64,000 bases of DNA from Prorocentrum cordatum. Taxonomy: Eukaryota; Sar; Dinophyceae; Prorocentrales; Prorocentraceae. This document shows, piece after piece, positions 52,000-63,384 of the stretch. Under the pieces are notes generated by a model. It was not told the DNA's origin and did not search any database. It worked only from the letters and a program-made list of their open reading frames with translations. Both the position numbers and the translations under genes were made by a program. Within the stretch, counting starts at the first letter, position 1; each line of letters starts with the position of its first letter. The DNA lies in NCBI GenBank assembly GCA_963575745.1, contig CAUYUJ010014349.1, positions 126,001 through 190,000 on the forward strand, read 5' to 3'.

Positions 52000-53940
52000 T
52001 GCCCCCGACACGGCCGACCTCAACGTCCATAGCAGGGACCTGCCCATGGACACCTGTTCCCCCCACCTCCAGCCACCCGTTGCCCCGAAGGGGCTTGTTT
52101 CACCCCGCTGTGCCCGGCTCAGGCCGCAATGCCCGGGGCCAGCCTCCGCTGGGGCGAAGGCCCACCCCCGCATCTCACCCACGGCGCAGCTTAGCTAGAC
52201 AGCCCACGCTGGATAAGTGGACCACCATCCACGTTTTCGGGCCTGACACTGGGGGACCCCCCCACCTGCGCCCGACATTTCACCCTCACTGGCACGGCGG
52301 GGCCCGCCTGGCTTGCGCAAGCAGGCCCCCTTGGCTCCCAGACTTCGCTGTCCGATGACGACAGCCGGCTCGCGGGCCATGGGCAGGAGGTGGGCCGCGG
52401 CGCCCCCCCACCTGCCTGGCGGCGAGCTCGACCTAGCTAGGTCGCACTTTTGTCACGCCGCAGGCTCGCGAACATCAGCGGCGGTTAGCTGCGACCCTGG
52501 GGGGACCAACGCCCACCGCCCCCACAGAGGTACCAGTCTCCGCGTTGGCAGACCAGCATTCAGCGCGGCAGGATGTCCACTCTGGACCACGCCATCGAAC
52601 TGCACCAACACCGGGCGAAGGACCTGCCACTCGTTACTATTTGCACCTCAGCGGCGGTTAGCTGCGACCCTGGAGGACTCCCGATAATGGCGACCGTGTC
52701 TCTTGACAGACTGATCTGGGGCCCGTTCGAGGGGCGTTGAGGTGCTTCCTCCTCGCCTCTCCCCCTGGGCCGCTCTCGGGCCGGGCGGGTGCCCCCCGCC
52801 CTTGGCCCTCGGGGCTCGCTTCCTTGCGCTTCCCTCACCGGGCGCCCCCCTTGGTGGCCCCCTGTGGGGGCGGTCGGTCGCGTCTATCCCCCCCTTCCCA
52901 CCGGGCCTTCTACTGGCGGGGCTTCGCCAGGCGTGCCGACTGACACCGTCGGCTTCGCCCCCCCTCCCCAGGGCCGCCCTGGACCCCGCTGTCCGTGGTA
53001 AGTTTCCTCACCTTCAGCGGCGGTTAGCTGCGACCCTGGAGGCCCACGTGGCGCGCGGTCGACGGCGACCCTGAATTCTCGCGGGGAAGGGCGGAAGCGG
53101 CGGGCAAGGTCGGCCCACGGTGGCTGTCGGCCCCACGCGGCTGCCACAGCGCAGCCTCCCCCAGGTCACCCCGCCCAATTTGCAACGGTTCTCCCACTTG
53201 CGTGGACACACGCCACACACCGCTCCTGGAAGTACAGCCAGCTTCGTGTACTTGGAGGATAAGGCCGTCCCTCGGTGGCCTTCGGCGTACTTCAGGCGGC
53301 AGTTGCCGCGCCCCCTGTGCAGCGCCCCCCTGGATCCCCCTGCCTCGCTCGCGATGCTCACCACGCCTGCCTGGCTTTCTCCTCCAGCCCATCTGGCCTG
53401 TCGCCGTGCCGTTGTCGACGGGGCCGGCTCGCGGTCGCCCGGGCCTATTACGTGCACTGTCTGGTGGACGTTTGGGTGCTGTGACAGCGCCGGATTTTAG
53501 CCTTTCGCAGCCGCAGCAGCGCCCCAGGCTCATCCCACCTCTTCCAGCAGGTTGCGTCTTTCCCCGTTCCTCGGCAGCTCAGCTCCCCTTGCCAGCCCGC
53601 GTTGTTGGGACGGATTGGGCCTGGCGCCCCACTGGCGACTCGCTCATCAGGCTTCGCGCCTGCCCCCACCCAGTATGACGGGCACGTCTGCCCCGGTGCA
53701 CGTCATGTCGCTGCGTGGGTTATGCCTCACGGCAGGCAGCGAATTGTTCGACCTTTTGTCAGACTGCACGTGCCCGAGCTTCCCAGGATGTCCCCTGCCG
53801 TCAGCTTCCCGCGCAGCCCCGCGGCTGCTTTGTGAGTGGGCCGGCCGGCTAGCGGCGCGTCTTGTAGCTAATTAGGCTTGCCCGTCGGCCCGGACACCCT
53901 GTTCGCCGCCTGCGCTCTACGCTCGGGGCCGCGACCAAAA
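52000..53940. other. Unassigned region with a thrice-repeated 25-mer
   Basis: Open frames on both strands are Pro/Arg/Ala-rich and overlap, and none is convincing. A 25-base string starting CAGCGGCGGTTAGCTGCGAC occurs exactly at 52476-52500, 52649-52673 and 53015-53039. Confidence 0.5.
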
Positions 53941-53959
53941 AATCCTCACCAACCCGTTC

Positions 53960-54265
53960 AGAAACGTTGCCCAGAGAGTTGGTGGGCAACGAGACGAAGA
54001 GAGAAAGAGAGAGAGAGAGTACGTAGGTTTTGAGCCTCTTGGGTTTTTAGCCTTGGGTGAGTTTGGGTAAGTTTTGAGCCTCTTGGGTCAGTCCTTGGGG
54101 CGGCTCGAGAGCACTTGGAAACGTCTTGTGGCCCTTTACGGGGTCTCTTGGAGGTATATTGGAAGTCGTCTTGAACCATCGTCGGCTATCTTCAGCCACT
54201 GTGGAGGCGCTCTTGGGGAACCGGAGGCCCTCTTTGAGCCAACATGGGCGAAACCGAACCTCCAG
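53960..54265 (+). repeat. CTTGG-type dispersed repeat, diverged copy, with GA run
   Basis: It begins with a small hairpin (GTTGCCC...GGGCAAC, 53965-53990) and a GA run (54000-54020). GAGCCTCTTGGGT units and a GGGCGAAACCGAACC island follow at 54247, like those of other copies. Confidence 0.5.
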
Positions 54266-54531
54266 CATTTCGCGGCGCGCCCCAGAAACAGGTCAGGGAG
54301 GAGGAGGGAGAGGGTACCTCTCTCCAAAGGGGAGAGGGTCTTGGAAGAGAGCAGAAAGAACTCGCTAGACCACCTTAGCCCAAAGGGCTGCTGGGACTAT
54401 GAGTGGCAACATGCGGTGCGAGGTCGCTCGGCTAGACCCGACCCTGAGCGCGCACGCACGGTTCCAGCCATGCATCCAGATTGGTGTTGTTTCTTGTTTT
54501 TCTCGACGACGGACAAATCACACACACAAAC

Positions 54532-54661
54532 TTTTTGAGATCCGCGTCGGTTTCTTGGATCTGCGCTAGACCCCCGCCCTTGGCGCGCGGAGCATGTCTG
54601 GGAGACGCCGCCAGGGGAGGCCAGCGCCGATTCATTTAATTCGCGCGGACCTCAAAGAAGT
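54532..54661. repeat. Inverted-repeat element related to the 26.7-kb hairpin
   Basis: The left end (TTTTTGAGATCCGCGTCGGT at 54532) resembles the left arm at 26674. The right end (GCGCGGACCTCAAAGAAG to 54661) is its approximate complement. The middle is longer than in the 26.7-kb copy. Confidence 0.5.
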
Positions 54662-54920
54662 TATGTTTGTGCCGTTTTTCGCTCATCTACTATTGCTGCT
54701 TCCTGCTTCTCTGGAACGCCGAGGTCATTGCGAACGGAGGCAACCTGCCCGCGCCAGTGGAATGGCGGCTGGCAAAGGCGCCTCAGACGTCTCGCGTGGC
54801 CACTGCTCTGCAAACCGCATTCTCGCCGCGACGTGCCCTGAGCCCTCTGGACGCGGCGCCGAGGGGCCTTCCGCCTCAGCATTGGGCGACGAGCCTGGGG
54901 GGAAGCGAAAAGGAGCAGGC

Positions 54921-55041
54921 CTTCTCAGAAGGTGGCAGGGCTTCTCAGAAGCCCTCCGGCCTTCTGAGAAGTGGTCCGTTTGTTTCGAGAAGGCTTAGAC
55001 ATCTTCTCAGAAGGCCCGCGGCCTTCGAGTCTTCTCAGAAG
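54921..55041. repeat. Five copies of palindrome CTTCTCAGAAG
   Basis: CTTCTCAGAAG (once CTTCTGAGAAG) at 54921, 54941, 54961, 55003 and 55031. Each is an 11-base palindrome, and most are followed by GCCC or GGCC. Confidence 0.85.
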
Positions 55042-55044
55042 GCC

Positions 55045-55880
55045 CGCCCTTTCTCACTTCCCCGCTAGGCTCCTCGCCGATCCACCTCCTCAGACCTCCA
55101 GAAACAAGAAACTATCGAGTCTGAGTTGTTTCCGCTTTTCCTGCACGCAGATTCCGTCTCCAGGTTTCGGTGACAAAACGGTGGAGGATGAACAGCAAAT
55201 GTTATGTTGTGGGCCTATGGGGGCCTCCCTCGACGGCAGGGCTAGGCGCGGTTCGAAACACGTGTCGGGACATTCCCCAGGACGGGTCCAGGACCAATAT
55301 TGAGCGTTTTCCAAAGCATGTAGTGTATTCGTTTTGGTGCGAACATGTTCGTTATTGGTTTCGGCAGTCGGTAAGACCAAGGTGCAAACACCGCGTCCTC
55401 GCCTTCTTCCCGTCTATCACACCTCCTCGCTTCCTCTTACCTTGCCCGTACTCATATAATTCCAGTCCCCATTCCCTTGCCATTGCCCCCTGCGTTTTTT
55501 CTCTTCGTTCTACCATTGCTCTTTGTGCATAAACCTTCCAACCCCTTATCGATTGGCCGCCGCCCAAGAGCCATGAGCCCACGCAGAGGCCCTGTCAATC
55601 AGACGTTTGCCAGCGATTGCCTCCATGAAGTTGAGTTTATGCATTCTGGATGTGTCAGGTATGTGGTGGCATTAGGTGCAGTCTGCGGGGAGCAATCCAT
55701 GTCTTGGCATCGCTCGGACGTGTGCATTTTTCTCGGCGAAAAAAATCGAGGAGCATCCTGGACCATCGAGCAAACAAAACACGCACGAAACCGACAAATG
55801 CACAGGACATGGACGTCCAAGCGACGGCAAGATGTGGTCGCAGTCAGCTGGTGCAGCTATATTGTGCACGCTTTGTGGTA
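55045..55880. other. No gene recognised
   Basis: It contains a C/T-rich stretch at 55395-55520. Frames on both strands at 55599-55897 are short and conflicting. Confidence 0.35.
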
Positions 55881-55884
55881 TAAG

Positions 55885-56090
55885 TCATGAAGTGTAAGCA
55901 GTGTGGTTCAAGATGGGTGGTGTAATCTGCGCGTTGCCATGTGTGTCGTTAAGCTATTTGGTGTTAGCTATGTGCCATCAAATATGCGATATCAACTATA
56001 TGGTGTAAGCCGTGTGCTGAAAGTTTTGCTGTAAAAGCTACGTGGTGCAAATTGTGTGGTGCGGGCTATGCGGTGCAAACGCTGCGGCCA
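55885..56090 (+). repeat. Degenerate repeat with AGCTATGTGGTGTA-like units
   Basis: GTGTGGTTCAAGATG, AGCTATTTGGTGTTAGCTAT, AACTATATGGTGTAAGC, AGCTACGTGGTGCAAATT and GGCTATGCGGTGCAAACG recur about every 22 bases or a multiple of it. Confidence 0.5.
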
Positions 56091-56213
56091 CGACCCAGGA
56101 GTCTGTCAGCGCGGACGCGCATCTCACGAATTCTAGGCTCCGGGTCCGTACCTCCTCCTCGCCCTTGTTTCTTCCTTTTCCCTCCCCTCTTCTCGCCTTC
56201 CCCTTTCCTCAGA

Positions 56214-56339
56214 ATTCTGTCTCCCGGCCAGGTGCCCAGGAAGCTGGCCTCCCGCATCGTCGTGGGCTCGCAGCAGAGGCTCACCGAGGACATCCTCGCC
56301 GAGATGCCCAGCTGGACGGCCTCAGCCCCAGACCTCTAA
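56214..56339 (+). CDS. Candidate terminal exon after polypyrimidine tract
   Basis: A C/T tract (56145-56210) ends in CCTTTCCTCAG. The following frame reads ILSPGQVPRKLASRIVVGSQ and QRLTEDILAEMPSWTASAPD before the TAA at 56337-56339. It looks like the end of a normal protein. A second possible acceptor is the CCAG at 56231. The function is not recognised. Confidence 0.35.
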   Translation: MLSPGQVPRKLASRIVVGSQQRLTEDILAEMPSWTASAPDL

Positions 56340-57555
56340 CGCATCGACATACACAAGACGGAATTGTTTCTGTTCGTTTCAGGCCTCTCGTGGCTGTCAC
56401 TGGGCCCCAGGACCAGTGGAGAACGAATCAGAGTGACAAGCCGACCCAGGGGAAAGGGCCTGACATTAAGGAACCAGCGCTTCGAAACGAAAAATCCAGG
56501 CACTGGGCCTTTGGGCCTCAGTCCTGCTCAGCCCTCCCGACAAGTCAAAGAATGGAAAACATACGAACATACGGTTGGCGTCGCAAAGGTAGCGTGGGAT
56601 GTGGTGGGGCCGTCCCGCTTATTGCACGTTTCTGTCCACCTTGGAGATACCGTGCACCGCACAGGGATACCGTGCGTTTCGGACGGCCGCGCGTATTTCT
56701 TAGGTTTTGCGTTGCGCCCCCGTGTCCACGTTCCTGCGCGGCGCCCAAGGCGCCGCCCTTGTTTGTCTTTGCCTAATTTCTTGTTGCAGTCCTGCCGAGT
56801 CCACCCCATGACCGCAGGAGGTCTTTAATGCTGCACGCCCTGCCCCCCCCCACAGTTCTGTCTTGACAACTAGGTGCGGTAGTCGGCATTCTAATGATTT
56901 GCCCAGTATCGTTCGCTCTGCCAGCTTTTTGTTTGGTGGTGATTTCGCTTGGCGGGTATCACCCCCTGGGCCACCCTGACGATATTGTTAAGTGTTGGCA
57001 ACCCTCAATGAGCACCCGAACACAATTGCCCATTACCCTTTCGCGCCCACACATAGCCCCATGCGGCCTTCGTGGCCACAGCTGGACGCAGCTCGAAAGA
57101 ACTGTCAGGGTGATATCTGGGAGATGTCTTGGGAGTCAGAGCGGGAAATACTTGGGTCGGGCGAGAACACCAGACGTCTGGCACAACGTATTTTCCTCAT
57201 GATGCTGTCATCCAAGGGCCGGCTTCGGACCCGTATCCGTCCACACGCGACCGGCGGTGAGAAGTTGGTACAGAATATGCAGCAGTTGCAGGGACCCGTG
57301 GTGTAGAGAGATGATCGAATCGTTTTGCTCATTCTGGCGGTCCTTGCATCACGGTTGCTATATGTTCGTGTGTTCGTTGCGAGCACAATCGAGGATCATG
57401 AGAAGGAGGAGGAGGAGGAGCAGGAGGCATCTCGACTGTTTCTCGGTGCACTCTTGAGGCCAGACGGGGTCGTGGACAGACGCCTCGTCAAGGGGTTGCC
57501 TTGTGTCCTTCGGGAGGCGTCTCAGAGCTCTCTTGACGGCATAGCTGAGACCTCC
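56340..57555. other. No gene recognised
   Basis: Moderate frames on the plus strand (for example 56992-57306) lack motifs. A GGAGGAGGAGGAG run lies at 57403-57420. Confidence 0.35.
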
Positions 57556-57559
57556 TGAT

Positions 57560-58295
57560 GCCTCTTAGGGCTGTTTTGGGGGGGTCTTTGGGGGGGGCGC
57601 TTGTTGGCGGTCTCGGGGTCTCGAGGGCGTCGTTTCGGGGATGGATCGGGATGCCAGTTCGGATTCCCCCTCGTGGAGCCCTCATTGGGCCTTGTTGGGG
57701 GTCAATGGGGCCCTCCTGGGAAGCCCCTTTGATCTTTTTTGGTCCTCTTGAGCTTTTTTGGACCCTCTTGAGCCGTCCTTTGGCCGTTCATAAAGCCTCT
57801 TGGGCTGACCTGGGGCGATCTTGGGTGTCTCTTGGAGGCCTCCCACATCAGTTTAGGGGCATATTGTGCCATCTTGCAGGCCTAGAGCTTGAGAATCTTG
57901 CATCAACCTAAAGGACATGTATGTGTTTTCCATTTCAGGGCCTTCTCAGGTGTTCTCTTGGAGCGCTTTCGGGGGCGGGCCTCAGAGGCTGCTTGAGACA
58001 AGATTCGGCTGACTGTGAGCGGTCTTGGGCTGCCTTGGTGCTCTCTGAAGCCTTCCTGAGGCCATCTTCGGCCGCCTTAGTGCGCAATTGGACCGTCTTG
58101 GCATCTGCTTGGGCCGGTCCCTGGAGCGCCCTGCTGACTTGGAGCTCCCTTGGGGGCCCAGAAGGCCACGCCCAGATCATTCGCTTATACAGGACGGAGA
58201 CCCCCAGGGGCCGCCCCGCGCTCGAGAACTAGAAATACTTTGGTGCTGTTACAGGGGATTTTAGCACGCCTCCGGCCCGTTGGGCTGGCGAATGT
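57560..58295 (+). repeat. CTTGG-type dispersed repeat copy with conserved end
   Basis: CTCTTGAGC and CTTGGGC-type units, then the conserved end at 58195-58295 (CGCGCTCGAGAACTAGAAAT and GGCCCGTTGGGCTGGCGAAT), the same orientation as the 27.35-kb copy and opposite to 1848-2600. Confidence 0.7.
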
Positions 58296-58299
58296 TGTT

Positions 58300-59725
58300 T
58301 CGGGCCATCCCCACGAGTATGTTTGGTAGTTGCGCGTGATGACTCCTTTCATTCCGTGGACATTAATTAGGTTCGTTTCGCACGTGTTTGGGCATAGTAG
58401 TTACGCGTGCCACTGACGTATGTCGCTTCCGATTGTGAATGCAATGTGTGCAAGATGCGGGTGCATGTTGTTTCTAAGTGGGTTCCATTGGAGTTCGAGT
58501 TTGGAGGAGGACGAGGAGAAGGTCGAGTTGGAGAAGGGTGCGTCCAGAAAGAGAGATCGGCCCCAGCAGGGCGCGAGTGCCGAGGTATGCTCCCCCGATA
58601 TTCACGGATCGGAGAAGTGCCCGTTCAAGGCGGCCGTTTGTTGGGAGGGGCCAGACAGGCATTTCCAGGCCTCCCAAATGGGGCCAGCGTAGATGGTGTC
58701 GGAGGATCGCAATGTATCGGCGAAGCATCGGTTACGGCGGAAAATCGGACGATGCGGCGCGATCATCCGACCCCATCTGCTCCAACCCAATTTCGGAGGT
58801 CCCCTGTAGCGGACGGTTGAGAGGAGCCACGAGGCCCAGGAGTCCAGGCCGAGAGGCCGTGGAAATGATCTCGTCTCCAGCCCACGAGGTGGACGAAGAG
58901 CAGCTGGAGGGCCTCGATATCCGGCGTCATGACTAGGTCAAGACAAAGCCCAGGAAGTCCAGCCACGTTTCGGGCATTGGGACCCTCATAGTTTGATCCC
59001 GCTCGAGCAATCTTTCATACAGATGGTGTCGAGGGCTCCTTTATGTATTTGCGAGGCCAGGTCTCTCAACAAAGTCGGACATGTGAGGAAGAGAGGAGGG
59101 TACGGGGAGAATGGCAATGTTTCATGCTTTCATGTGACTTGATGTGTCCATTGTCCACTTGTTTGTCACGTCAGGGTACCAGAGGATTGCGAGATATCGG
59201 GCATTTTTGGACGTGCCCAGAGGGTGTAAGAGAAGGAGAAGGGGGACGATGAGGCTGCACGACATTCGGGAGGCCCTGGATAAGGGAAGCGTTTTTGCCA
59301 GTCAGAGGGCTAGAGGGCTTCGCGGTACCACTCTTTGCGTGCCCCAATGCTCATATGGCACCGACAACGTGCACAGATTTAGCTGCCGTGCGCATAATCG
59401 AATTTCTTATCCAAAGTTCAAGCAATGGACCTTACCTGGGGCTGTCTAATCTCCAGTACCGAATCGGGGTTGTCTGTGATTGTTTGCGCGTGGCATTGAG
59501 GGATTTCAGTACGCACGTCCAAGGGCGACAGCCCTCCACGGATGCCTTTCGGCTCTATATATTCAATTCTGAAAGCGAGTAGATCGACATGCATTTACAT
59601 GAGGGCAGCCCCTGGAAGGTCGTGCAGCACCCGCTCGCCCAATCCAATTTCCTGTTCTATCCCTTGCCAACGCGCAACCATCCAGCTATCGCGCAAAAAA
59701 TGCCGAGTGCAGATAGGCAGCAAGG
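58300..59725. other. No gene recognised
   Basis: Several plus-strand frames (58407-58820, 58420-58692, 59144-59449) overlap without motifs. There are no repeats apart from short purine-rich stretches. Confidence 0.35.
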
Positions 59726-59726
59726 G

Positions 59727-59900
59727 GTTTATAATCGGAAACTTTCGTTGTCCGTAAGGGCTTCGCCCCCTGCCGCCGGCCCCCTCTCCTATCACAATGG
59801 GATAGATCAGAGTCGCGTCTGTGCGTCTGGGCGTTGCCTTGGCGCATCTGGGAACATCATGCAGGGGCGGATAGGAATCATCAGCGCATATTGAGACGTT
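59727..59900 (+). repeat. Direct repeat, left copy
   Basis: It shares TAAGGGCTTCGCCCCCTGCCGCCGG and the following 120 bases in degenerate form with 61410-61580. Confidence 0.6.
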
Positions 59901-59959
59901 GGCGTTATCCTAGTGGCCTTCGGCCCATCCCGTCACCGTGTCTTTGTTGTGGGTCTGAG

Positions 59960-60380
59960 GCCTCTTGTATATGTGTTGGGGTGTCGTTGGGAGCCTGTCG
60001 GGGGCCTCTTGGAGGCGGTTTCGGCGCCACTTGGGGGCCTCTTGGGGCCTCGTGGGGTATCTTTTGGGCCTCTTGGAGGCCTCTTTGGCGCGCCTTGGGC
60101 GCCTCTTGGAGCCTCTTAGGGCTTCCTCGGGGCGTCTCGGGGCTTCTCGGAGCGCTTCTTGGGCCATCTTGGAGCCCTCTCGGGCCGTCTTGGGGCCCTC
60201 TTGGAGGCGTCCTGGGCTGAAAATGCGAGAACCCCGAACTCTGTGAAAAACCTTGTTGTAAAATCGAAGATGTTGGCCTCTTGAGGCTCTCTCCTGAGAC
60301 CTCTTGGAGCGCTCTTGGGGCCCTCTTGGGCCGTTTTGGAACTATCTTCGGGCGCCTCGGAGCACTCTTGGCCTCGGCAA
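59960..60380 (+). repeat. CTTGG-type dispersed repeat copy
   Basis: CCTCTTGGGGCCTCGTGGGG-type units. The island at 60215-60240 (TGAAAATGCGAGAACCCCGA) corresponds to those at 22225 and 27700. It is followed at once by the 42-bp minisatellite. Confidence 0.7.
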
Positions 60381-60389
60381 TGCGAATAT

Positions 60390-61335
60390 GGTGTACTTTG
60401 CGAGGGTTTATGGCCAGGTGGACGCGAACATTCAATGATTTACGAGGGTGTGTTGCCTCGGGGACACATGACTTAACCAATTTGCGATGGCTTGTGGCCT
60501 CGGCGACGCGGATGTTGCGTAATTTATGAAGGGGTTCTGGCTTCGGGACGCGGCTACTGAGCAAGTTGCAAGGGTTTGTGGCTCCGGAGAAGCGAACACT
60601 GTGTAACTCGCGAGAGAGTTTGATTTTCGGGAGACTGGAGAATTGTTTAATTCACGAGGATGTGCTTCAGGTTTGCTGCCTCGGGGACAACAATTGAATC
60701 ATTTGCGGAGGCTACTGGCCTTGGGGAGGCGAATATTGCATACTTGACAATGGATCGCGGCCTCGGGGGCGCAACTGTTGCGTAATTTACACGGGATCGT
60801 GGCCCCAAAGGCGCGAACGCATCGTAATTTACAAGAGGTCGTTGCCTCGGGGGCGCGAAGATGATGTAATTTACAAGGGGTCGTGGCCTCGGGGGCGCGA
60901 ACGCGGTGTAATTTGCTAGGGATCGTGGCCTGTGGTGCGCGAACGCGGTTTAATTTGCAAGGGATCGTGGCTTCGGGGGCGCGAACGCAATGTAATTTAC
61001 CAGGGGTCGTGGCCTCGGGGGCGCGAGCGTGGCGTAATTTGCGAAAGATCTTGGCCTCAGGGGCGCAACTGTTGCGCAATTGACAACAAGGGATCGTGGC
61101 CTCAGGAACGCAATTCTGGTGTAATTTACAAGCGATCGTGGCCCCAGAGGCGTAAACGTAATGTAATTTACGGGAGATCGTGGTCTTGGGGGTGCGAATG
61201 CAGTATATGTTACAAGGGATCGTAGCTTCGGGGACGCGAATGCGTTGCAATTTGCAAGGGCTCGTGGCCTCAGGGGCGCGAATATAATATAATTTGTTGA
61301 GGATTATGGTTTCGGGAGGGCGAATCTCTAGCACT
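60390..61335 (-). repeat. 42-bp minisatellite, open on the minus strand as a 14-residue repeat
   Basis: Units such as CGTGGCCTCGGGGGCGCGAA plus a TAATTTACAAGGGAT part repeat every 42 bases (for example 60924, 60966, 61008). There are about 22 units, cleaner in the middle. Because 42 is a multiple of three, the minus strand is open from 61430 to 60699 (243 aa) as about 16 repeats of RVRAPEATIPCKLH type. Whether it is translated is unknown. No signal or domain supports a gene. Confidence 0.85.
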
Positions 61336-61409
61336 TTTACGTGTCCCACGGCCCCGCAGGAATTCAGAGAACACGATTCGGGGGTGGTAATTCGTTTTTT
61401 CCGGCTTCC

Positions 61410-61580
61410 CATCGCGCGAAGTTCCAACAATCCATAAGGGTTTCGCCCCCTGCCGCCGGCTTCCTCTCTCGGATAATGCGCTATGCAAGAGCTATGTCAT
61501 GAGGCTTGGGCGCTGTCGTGAAGCAGTATCGGAACTTCATGCGAGGCCGACTCGTAATGAGCAAAACCAAAAGATGACCA
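61410..61580 (+). repeat. Direct repeat, right copy
   Basis: Degenerate copy of 59727-59900. Together the pair brackets the CTTGG-type copy and the 42-bp array. Confidence 0.6.
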
Positions 61581-61609
61581 GAGGGGTTACTACACCTGGC
61601 GATTGGTAA

Positions 61610-62095
61610 GTCGTCGTGACCCAGCCGATCTGCGTGAGGGGTGCCACCGAATTAAAAAAAACGTGACAAGTCCCCAATGTTTTTGGACCATGACCCTACG
61701 GATCCGCGTGAGGGGTGCCACCGAATTTCAGAAATGTGGCAAGTCCCTTATGTGTTTGGACCCTGACCCCGCCGATCTGCGTGAGGGGTGCCAGCAAATT
61801 TCAGAAATGGTGCAAATCCCATGTTTGTACCCTGACCCCGCCGATCTGCGCGAGGGGTGCCACCGAATGTCAGAAATGTGGCAAATCACTTGTGTTTTTG
61901 GACCCTGACCCCGCCGATCTGCGTGAGGGGTGCCAGCAAATTTCAGGAATGTGGCAAATCCGATGTGTTTTTGGACCCTGACCCCGCCGATCTGCGTGAG
62001 GGGTTGCCACCGAATTTGAAAAATTTTTCAAATCCTATGTGTTTTTGAACCCTGACCCCGCCGATCTGCGTGAAGGGTGTCAATTTTTACCAACC
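61610..62095 (+). repeat. 73-bp minisatellite, seven units
   Basis: GATCTGCGTGAGGGGTGCCA begins each unit at about 61627, 61701, 61774, 61843, 61916, 61989 and 62063. Steps are 69-74 bases. Frames here are repeat by-products. Confidence 0.92.
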
Positions 62096-62164
62096 CCAGC
62101 AATTCAGACAACACGCTCAGGGCGTGCTAAATCTGCCCGTTTGGGCCTCCCCCCCCTCGCGCGG

Positions 62165-62420
62165 TCCATCAACAAGGAACAGTAAGCAGCAAGAAGCAAA
62201 ACTGTAACACTGGAAACTGGAAGCTGCAACTGGCACAGGAAACTGCTGCGAACCTTAGGCCTGCAGCCTGGTGGCCCCACAAGGGAGCCGGCGGATTTAC
62301 AGCAGGAAGCAGAAAAAAGCAGGAGTGTAACATTGGAGACTTGAAACTGGAACCGGTGCAGGGTACTACAACCCTCATCCTCGCAGCCTGATGGCCCCAC
62401 AAGGGGGCCGACGGACTTTA
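62165..62420 (+). repeat. Two-copy direct repeat of about 120 bp
   Basis: GCAGCAAGAAGCAAAACTGT to GGTGGCCCCACAAGGGAGCC recurs as GCAGGAAGCAGAAAAAAGCA to GATGGCCCCACAAGGGGGCC. Confidence 0.75.
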
Positions 62421-62499
62421 AGACCTCGGAGTTCCAAGCCCACCCGTGGGGAGTCCGACGACTTTACCAACCGAGGCTGCTCCACATCCCCCACTCGAA

Positions 62500-62890
62500 A
62501 TTCCACAGCCCGTTCATTCCACAACTGTTCACCTCTTCGCCCCAATGCACCCCTCCTCCTCTCCGTATCTTTCTCCTCCCCCCCTCCTCGCTCTCTTCCC
62601 TCCTCTGCCTTCTCTTCCCCTTTATCCCTCTGCCCTCATCGCTAATCCTCCCTTCAGATCCTTCCTCCCTCGTTCCCCCATCTTCTTGGCTCCTCGCTCC
62701 ATTTTCCCTTCTGCCTCCGTCCTCCGCCCTCCCTTCTCCTCGCTCCCCCGCCCTCCCTTCTCCTCCCTCCCTCCACGCAAACATCCTTCCCGCTCTATCC
62801 CGCTCCCCTCCCTCGTCTGCACCGCTCTTCCTCTCCCGTGCCCCTCAACTCCCGCTTCCATCCCGCCAACCTCAATATTTCCTGTCCAAC
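62500..62890 (+). other. Polypyrimidine-rich tract
   Basis: C/T-rich (TCCTCCCTCC type) for nearly 400 bases. No convincing exon follows. Open frames on both strands are low-complexity. Confidence 0.7.
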
Positions 62891-63384
62891 CTCCCGTCCC
62901 CTCTCCTGACATCCTCGCTTCGTGGAAAATCGCAACATGTAGTTTTCGGCAGTTGTCGGCCTCTGGGGACCTTTGTCGGGCCCCGGGACCGTCAAACACG
63001 GCTCGGGATGAAAATCCGGTCTTTGGGAAGGGCTCCAGATTTCCGGGCCTATGGTAAATCAAAATAGTACCCAGTTCCCCCCCATGTCTTCTCTTCTTTT
63101 GCCCCCCACCATCCACCCACCCACCCAATTTGTCCTGGCGTGCATTCTAGCTAGGCAAACAGGGTGATCCAGCTATGGCGACGAGGGCGCTCTAGGAGGC
63201 CTGCAAAGCACCACTATTTCCCATCACCTTTCATGCTGGAGCCTCGATCCTCCTCCCCCCTCCCTCCCCTTTCCCACCCCTGGCTCCATCCCTCGCTCCG
63301 CGCCTGGCTCCAGAGGGGGAGCGCCAGGACCGCGGGTACCCGGGCCTTTGGAGAGTAGCCACGCTGCGGCAGGTTTCACCGCTG

